Positions 15,697 to 20,038 of a stretch of DNA of 20,038 nt are shown one piece after another. The stretch covers positions 1 to 20,038 of the forward strand of contig JANWZG010000010.1 in assembly GCA_025054735.1 (NCBI GenBank), read 5' to 3'. Position 1 is the first letter of the stretch; each line of letters begins with the position of its first letter. The DNA comes from Cyanobacteriota bacterium (GTDB lineage Bacteria; Cyanobacteriota; Cyanobacteriia; SKYG9). A program made the translations under genes and the position numbers. Below the pieces are notes generated by a model. The model was not told where the DNA came from. It ran no database searches and saw only the letters and a list, made by a program, of their open reading frames with translations.

Positions 15697-16992
15697 GTGA
15701 CTAGCATTCTCTTGCAGCGGGCACGAGTCCTTGATCCCATGACACAGATGGATCAGGTGATAGATGTGTTGATTACCGATGGCACGATCGCTGCCCTTGC
15801 TCCTGTCATTGCCGACATGCCAGCAGATACCAACGTCTGTGATTGTCAAGGACTAGTATTGGCTCCAGGATTGGTGGACTGTTACAGCCATTCAGGAGAA
15901 CCAGGATACGAGTCTAGAGAAACATTGGCTTCTCTAAAACGGGCAGCAATGGCAGGTGGCTTTACTCGTATAGCACTGCTGCCAGATACCCAACCTACGA
16001 TCGACCAGCCAGCACTTGTAGCCCAGATTCAGCAGCAATGGCTGCAAATTCCACCCGCTCCTCCTGATCATGTCCCCTGGAGCACGACCCTGGCACAAAA
16101 TCCCCGCCTGTTTTTATGGGGCGCATTGACTGTGAATGCGGCTGGGCAGCAAATGGCTGAGTTGGGAGAATTGGCCAAATCTGGGGTAATTGGCTTTGCT
16201 GATGGAGCGGCGATCGCCAATCTAGGCTTGGTGCAACGATTGTTAGAGTACGCCCAACCATGGGGAAAGCCGATAGCGCTCTATGCCTGCGACCATGCCC
16301 TTGCTAGAAATGGTGTGCTGCGCGAAGGGTTGGATGCCATCCAACTGGGTTTACCGATTGTGCCAGTCGCAGCAGAATCCGCAGCCCTAGCAGCTCTTTT
16401 GGAAGTCGTAGCATCTGTGAACATCCCTGTTCATATCATGCGGGTCAGTACGGCTCGGAGTGTAGATTTAATTGCGACTGCTAAAGCTAGAGGACTGCCG
16501 ATTACCGCTAGCACAACCTGGATGCACCTGCTGTTAAATACCAAGGCAGCGTGGGGTTATGATCCTAACCTTCGTCTAGAACCACCACTGGGCACACCAG
16601 AAGATCAAACTGCCTTGGTGAAGGCTGTACAAACTGGAGTGATCGATGCGATCGCCATTGACCATACACCCTACACCTACGAAGAAAAGACGGTTGCATT
16701 TGCTGAGGCTCCCCCTGGAGCAATCGGACTCGAACTAGCGCTACCCTTACTCTGGCAAGCTTTCGTCGTTCCTAACCGTTGGACGGCGCTGGAACTGTGG
16801 CAAGCACTGAGCACAAGACCAGCCATCTGTCTAGGGCAAACCCCAGCAACGATCGCCCCCGGACACCCCGCTGAAGCCATCTTGTTTGATCCCCAGCAAT
16901 CTTGGCAGGTGACGGCTACAACCTTGCAGTCCCTAGCGAGGAACACACCATGGTATGGACAAACCATGACCGGACGAGTGGTAATACCCTAG
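15697..16992 (+). CDS. Dihydroorotase-like protein lacking most metal ligands
   Basis: A 431-residue amidohydrolase-fold protein that aligns along its whole length with type I dihydroorotase (pyrimidine synthesis). The active site is altered: the DxHxHLREPG motif reads 'DCYSHSGEPG' (61-70), so the first metal His is Tyr63 and the substrate Arg is lost; MPNT reads 'LPDT' (95-98); the DDG loop is 'FADG' (167-170); the His of HCED is Tyr196 in 'LYACDH'; the His of HICHVST is Arg249 in 'HIMRVST'. Only His65 and Asp322 of the metal site remain. It is therefore probably not an active dihydroorotase. Non-catalytic homologues are known to scaffold aspartate carbamoyltransferase in other bacteria, which is one possible role. 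The start is GTG, 7 bp after the phosphatase stop; the gene ends in the stop shared with hisIE. Annotation as pyrC would overstate it. Confidence 0.88.
   Translation: MTSILLQRARVLDPMTQMDQVIDVLITDGTIAALAPVIADMPADTNVCDCQGLVLAPGLVDCYSHSGEPGYESRETLASLKRAAMAGGFTRIALLPDTQPTIDQPALVAQIQQQWLQIPPAPPDHVPWSTTLAQNPRLFLWGALTVNAAGQQMAELGELAKSGVIGFADGAAIANLGLVQRLLEYAQPWGKPIALYACDHALARNGVLREGLDAIQLGLPIVPVAAESAALAALLEVVASVNIPVHIMRVSTARSVDLIATAKARGLPITASTTWMHLLLNTKAAWGYDPNLRLEPPLGTPEDQTALVKAVQTGVIDAIAIDHTPYTYEEKTVAFAEAPPGAIGLELALPLLWQAFVVPNRWTALELWQALSTRPAICLGQTPATIAPGHPAEAILFDPQQSWQVTATTLQSLARNTPWYGQTMTGRVVIP
16989..16992. other. Palindrome CTAG serving as stop codon on both strands
   Basis: TAG at 16990-16992 ends the plus-strand dihydroorotase homologue and TAG read from 16991-16989 ends hisIE. 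The two genes overlap by exactly these four bases, leaving no room for a conventional terminator between them. Confidence 0.95.
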
Positions 16993-17630
16993 CGACGGTC
17001 GTGCAACTGGCGATATACCGCTTTAATGTCTACCTTGTGATGGGCAAGGGCAACCAGGGTATGGTAAAAGAGGTCAGCAACTTCAGCAGCGATCGCATCG
17101 GGATCATTGTCTTTGCAGGCCATTACCACTTCTGCTGCCTCTTCACCAATTTTTTTCAGAATTTTGTTATCCCCTCCAGCCAAGAGTTGGCAGGTGTAGG
17201 AAGTGGGAGTCGGATGCTCACGGCGATCGCAGATAACTTGAAAAACTTGAGAAAGAATATCAGCCGGAGGAGGCACAATCTGGCCATCCACCTGATGGAA
17301 GCAACTCCTTTCTCCAGTATGGCAGGCAACATTGCCTACTTGCTCCACAGTGATTAACAACGCATCACTATCACAGTCGTAGCGTAGGTTGTGAACCTTT
17401 TGTAGATGTCCTGATGTGGCCCCTTTATGCCATAACTCTTTGCGAGAGCGACTCCAGAACCAAGTTTCACCTGTTTCCAGGGTTTTTTGCAAGGATTCTC
17501 GATTCATCCATGCCATCATCAGCACTGTGCCATCCAAATAGTCTTGAACGATGGCAGGTACCAAGCCCTGATGATCGTAATGAATAGCATCAAGGGGAAC
17601 AGCAGTCGTAAGCTCATTGACGTTTGGCAT
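16989..17630 (-). CDS. hisIE: Bifunctional phosphoribosyl-AMP cyclohydrolase / phosphoribosyl-ATP pyrophosphatase
   Basis: Carries out steps two and three of histidine synthesis: removal of pyrophosphate from PR-ATP, then opening of the PR-AMP ring. The N-terminal HisI domain has 'WSRSRKELWHKGATSGH' (59-75), the metal motif 'DCDSDALL' (85-92) and 'ACHTGERSCF' (102-111) with the zinc cysteines. The C-terminal HisE domain has 'KKIGEEAAEVVMA' (159-171) and 'EVADLFYHTLVAL' (183-195), its magnesium-binding helices. The length (213) is normal for the fusion. I chose the ATG at 17630; a TTG three codons upstream (17639) is also open. The gene converges on the dihydroorotase homologue and shares four bases with it. 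It lies 72 bp after dcd on the same strand. Confidence 0.96.
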   Translation of the reverse strand: MPNVNELTTAVPLDAIHYDHQGLVPAIVQDYLDGTVLMMAWMNRESLQKTLETGETWFWSRSRKELWHKGATSGHLQKVHNLRYDCDSDALLITVEQVGNVACHTGERSCFHQVDGQIVPPPADILSQVFQVICDRREHPTPTSYTCQLLAGGDNKILKKIGEEAAEVVMACKDNDPDAIAAEVADLFYHTLVALAHHKVDIKAVYRQLHDRR

Positions 17631-17702
17631 AGCAATCAAACCCAGAGGATATCCCTATCCTACGGCGACTAAGACATAGATGGACATAATGGCTAGCAAT
17701 CC

Positions 17703-18284
17703 TTACACACGGGCTAAGGTCACCGCCTCTGCTTGGTCTTGGTATTTGCCCCGACGATCGTCATAGCTGACTGCACAGGGTTCACCCTCCAAAAACAGCA
17801 ACTGCACTACGCCTTCATTGGCATAAATCCTGCAGTCAGCACTCGATGAGTTAGAAAACTCTAGCGTTAAGTGTCCCCGCCAAGATGCTTCACCTGGCGT
17901 AATGTTGGCAATAATCCCACAGCGAGCGTAGGTGCTCTTACCCATGCAAATCACAGTGATGTAATCAGGCAATGCTAAGTGCTCTAAGGCTACTCCTAGC
18001 CCATAGGAATGGGCAGGTAGGATGAAGTAACTGCCTGTGTCATCATGCTGAAGCTGGGTTGGCTCCAGATTGTCGGGATTAAAGCGCTTAGGATCGACCA
18101 CAGTGCCGGGAATATGGCGAAAAATACGGAACTCTACAGGAGAGAGGCGCAAATCATAACCAAAGCTGCCTAGCCCGTAGGAAATAACTGGGACACCATC
18201 CACTTGCCGCACGAGCTGCGGCTCAAAGGGAGTGATCATGCCTTGGTAGGCTTGTTGCTTGATCCAAATATCGTTTTTAAGCAT
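17703..18284 (-). CDS. dcd: dCTP deaminase
   Basis: Converts dCTP to dUTP and ammonia, feeding dTMP synthesis. It is a 193-residue homotrimeric enzyme of the dUTPase fold. Visible motifs are 'GSFGYDLRLSP' (39-49), 'PAHSYGLGVALEHLALP' (90-106), 'MGKSTYARCGIIAN' with Ser117 and Arg121, and 'GHLTLEFSN' with the likely catalytic Glu142. The spacing of Ser and Arg matches E. coli Dcd, where Ser111, Arg115 and Glu138 act. The usual GRSSLAR reads GKSTYAR. Whether it also hydrolyses dUTP, as the bifunctional archaeal and some bacterial enzymes do, cannot be told. It has an ATG start with only a weak AAGA ribosome site. It lies 36 bp downstream of the CobA-like gene on the same strand, so co-transcription is plausible. 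Confidence 0.95.
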   Translation of the reverse strand: MLKNDIWIKQQAYQGMITPFEPQLVRQVDGVPVISYGLGSFGYDLRLSPVEFRIFRHIPGTVVDPKRFNPDNLEPTQLQHDDTGSYFILPAHSYGLGVALEHLALPDYITVICMGKSTYARCGIIANITPGEASWRGHLTLEFSNSSSADCRIYANEGVVQLLFLEGEPCAVSYDDRRGKYQDQAEAVTLARV

Positions 18285-18320
18285 CGTTCTTGAGCATAGT
18301 ATGACTTGAGCGTGGTGTGA

Positions 18321-18857
18321 CTAAGGTTGGTGGCTACGACGCAGTTCTGTAATCTGGTCAGCAGCCTCCAGGAGTGCAGGTGGCATATCTGGCCCGGTGA
18401 GGATGACATCCACGTGGCGAGGCCGATCGCTTAGAAACAGCAAGACTTCTTCTTCGGCAATGAACCCAAAGTTGATGGCTAGGCTCAATTCATCAAGCAC
18501 CACTAAGTCATACCTACCCTGAGATACCACAGTACGAGTATAGTTCCAAAGGTTTCTCAGAGATTGAACTTCAGCCTCTTCTAACTGGGGGGTGTCAATG
18601 CACCGGGGCAAATCAGCTCGGATCCAGTCTAGATGTTGCCCCAAGCGAATGGGATGGTCGTGCCCTTGGTTGATGCCACCTTTAAGAAATTGCACAACCA
18701 GCACCGGAGTGCCATGACCTGCAATAGTCAAAGCCTGTGCCATGACACTAGTGAAAAAGCTGCGGTGTGCAGCCGTAAACACTTGCACCAAGCCGTCAAC
18801 CGCATAGGGCGATCGTTCGCCTGATGGCAACGTCAGTGATTCTACCGATGAAACCAT
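18321..18857 (-). CDS. CobA/BtuR-like P-loop-fold protein with degenerate Walker A
   Basis: A 178-residue protein that follows the CobA/BtuR corrinoid adenosyltransferase fold. 'GLVQVFTAAHRSFFTSVMAQ' (22-41) stands where that family has GLIQVYTG(D/N)GKGKTT; 'VLVVQFLKGG' (52-61), the Walker-B-like 'YDLVVLDELSLAINFGFI' and 'LTGPDMPPALLEAADQITEL' match well. The phosphate loop is gone: its Gly, Lys and Thr are replaced by Ala29, His31, Ser33, Phe34 and Phe35. True adenosyltransferases need this loop to hold ATP. The rest of the fold is intact and the substitution reads as a coherent new motif, not decay. I believe similar proteins occur in other cyanobacteria, but that is memory only. It is probably a cyanobacterial paralogue with another role, so naming it cobO or btuR would mislead. 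ATG start without a clear Shine-Dalgarno. Confidence 0.82.
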   Translation of the reverse strand: MVSSVESLTLPSGERSPYAVDGLVQVFTAAHRSFFTSVMAQALTIAGHGTPVLVVQFLKGGINQGHDHPIRLGQHLDWIRADLPRCIDTPQLEEAEVQSLRNLWNYTRTVVSQGRYDLVVLDELSLAINFGFIAEEEVLLFLSDRPRHVDVILTGPDMPPALLEAADQITELRRSHQP

Positions 18858-19045
18858 AAGTGTGGAGCTAGGAGAAAGATAGTCTGAAGCATTGTAAGCC
18901 AGATTTCAACTCTTGACCTCATTAATTGCAATATGTAGGGGGATTTATGTGAATTTACTAGACCAGCACACTAAATCTGCCAAGGACACAGGAATCCAGT
19001 TTGTCTGTCGTTAGACCATAAACACTAGATTTTTGCCGCCCAATG

Positions 19046-20038
19046 CTATTCAAACCGCCAGTTACTAGCTGACCACTGTTGCAGATTGTAGGTACCACCA
19101 CTGTAGACCAATAACCTTGGCGGGCGGCCATCTCCTAGGTCTGCGATCGTCACTAGCATTTGGTTTGCCTCAGTGGTCAGCTCACTGTACATCAATGCCC
19201 CTGTATCTGCGAAGATTAGAGTGCGTGAGCCTGCAAATACACTCCTGTTGGAGAGTGAACTGCGGTTTTTTGTTGCTGTGCGGGCAATAGCTTCGCCGTC
19301 CAATTTCAAAATCAATTCAGGTTTTTGGTTACCCGTGAGGTCTAACGTCTCTAGCTGCCAAGCTCCCAAATCTGTCCGACTTAGGACTTCCGCTAATGTC
19401 GGAGGTGAACTGGGTAAGAGTAGACCTGCCTGTTGCAAGTTACTCCATAGGCTTTGCATGAGTCGAGTTGCTTGAGGAGCATTTTGTTGGCCAAGGGTGG
19501 CTAGGCTGATAGTGCTAGGTTGTAGCCTCACGATCGCTTGGTGACTAAGGGCTAAGATTGGCAATGAGCTATCCAAACTCGCTATCTCTCCTGCTGCCAA
19601 AAGACGCACTTCACCACCACGCGCTCGCACAGCTCGCACTGTGACCGTAAGTGATTGTTGCTGACCACTTGTATTCAACACTGTCAGGGTAAGGTAGGGG
19701 TCGTTATCAAGCGCCATCAGATTCCACAGGGCGTTGGGATGGGATGGTAGGTTATCAATGGGTGATCGTCGCCATACGTTGCCATCATGAAAGCGGTTTA
19801 CAGTCACCTCGTACCACTGCTGCCCAGGTTCTAAACTCGGCTGATTATTGCCATGGGGGATTGACCAACCTCTCAGGTCAACGTCACTAACCCGGATAGC
19901 CGTCCCAATAATGCGGCTGGGATAGTTGCTAGGTGGCAGAGAAGCAGTAGATGATGAACGGTCTGGAGTTGTTGTTGCCGACGACGGTGATGTGCTATCA
20001 GGGCTAGCGATCGCAGGAGATTTAGCCACTGGTTGGGG
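19046..20038 (-). CDS. Protein of unknown function with linker and FG-GAP-like repeats, 5' end outside window
   Basis: The open frame runs to the edge of the window, so the N-terminus is missing. A GTG at 20029 lies in a low-complexity segment and is unlikely to be the true start. The visible part (327 residues from that GTG) begins with a Ser/Thr/Pro/Ala linker (1-38), then a beta-rich domain (about 39-175) with 'GQQWYEVTVNRFHDG' and 'LMALDNDPYLTLTVLN', a helical segment (185-220), and two stretches like FG-GAP/VCBS beta-propeller blades: 'LDLTGNQKPELILKLDG' (229-245) and 'IADLGDGRPPRLLVYSGG' (295-312). Such a layout is common in exported or envelope proteins, but no signal peptide can be seen because the start is missing. 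I do not recognise the family. Confidence 0.65.
   Translation of the reverse strand, partial: PQPVAKSPAIASPDSTSPSSATTTPDRSSSTASLPPSNYPSRIIGTAIRVSDVDLRGWSIPHGNNQPSLEPGQQWYEVTVNRFHDGNVWRRSPIDNLPSHPNALWNLMALDNDPYLTLTVLNTSGQQQSLTVTVRAVRARGGEVRLLAAGEIASLDSSLPILALSHQAIVRLQPSTISLATLGQQNAPQATRLMQSLWSNLQQAGLLLPSSPPTLAEVLSRTDLGAWQLETLDLTGNQKPELILKLDGEAIARTATKNRSSLSNRSVFAGSRTLIFADTGALMYSELTTEANQMLVTIADLGDGRPPRLLVYSGGTYNLQQWSASNWRFE

Noticed and set aside
16902..17357. 151-codon plus-strand ORF over the end of the dihydroorotase homologue and hisIE
   Set aside because: It is antisense to strongly conserved HisIE motifs; no family resemblance.
1..20038. CRISPR array, insertion sequence, prophage or tRNA gene
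   Set aside because: Intergenic regions were read for spaced repeats, transposase frames and T-loop motifs; only short two-copy tandem repeats were found.

Overview
The window looks like chromosomal DNA of a cyanobacterium. The palindrome GCGATCGC (HIP1) and its GATCG core recur throughout, inside and between genes. The gene content fits as well: GatB, HisIE, dCTP deaminase, a tandem histidine-phosphatase protein, a cyanobacterial-type radical SAM protein, and several histidine kinases of the 'AHEINNPV..F..GNL' type. Base composition and codon use look even across the window. I see no insertion sequence, phage gene, CRISPR array, tRNA or rRNA. Many genes start with GTG, and one phosphatase appears to start with CTG.

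Layout. (1) 16-2082 (-): a GAF sensor histidine kinase. It is divergent from 2546-5724 (+), which holds anmK (murein recycling), a small conserved protein of unknown function, and a second histidine kinase that is a clear relative of the first but has lost its ATP-lid glycines. (2) 5752-8830 (-): a probable three-gene operon of a divergent histidine kinase, a nu-class GST and a histone-deacetylase-family hydrolase, with gaps of 4 and 12 bp. (3) 9194-9826 (-): a radical SAM activase-like gene broken by one in-frame TGA, with a 22-bp tandem duplication at its start codon. (4) 10343-13369 (+): gatB-xseA-xseB with overlapping ends. (5) 13472-13930 (+): a cysteine-rich ArsR-type repressor with an AT-rich palindrome in its promoter. 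(6) 14328-16992 (+): a two-domain histidine phosphatase and a dihydroorotase-like protein without most metal ligands, 7 bp apart. The second gene shares its stop codon bases with hisIE on the other strand. (7) 16989-20038 (-): hisIE, dcd, a CobA/BtuR-like protein with a broken Walker A, and the 3' part of an exported or repeat-type protein of unknown function that runs off the window.

Most genes are housekeeping: tRNA amidation, DNA repair, histidine and deoxynucleotide synthesis, and cell wall recycling. The recurring theme is enzyme families that keep their fold but lose catalytic residues: two histidine kinases, the dihydroorotase homologue and the CobA homologue. I found no convincing new multi-gene system. 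The points most worth checking are the TGA-interrupted radical SAM gene, the CTG start behind a perfect Shine-Dalgarno, and the degenerate kinase and CobA paralogues.
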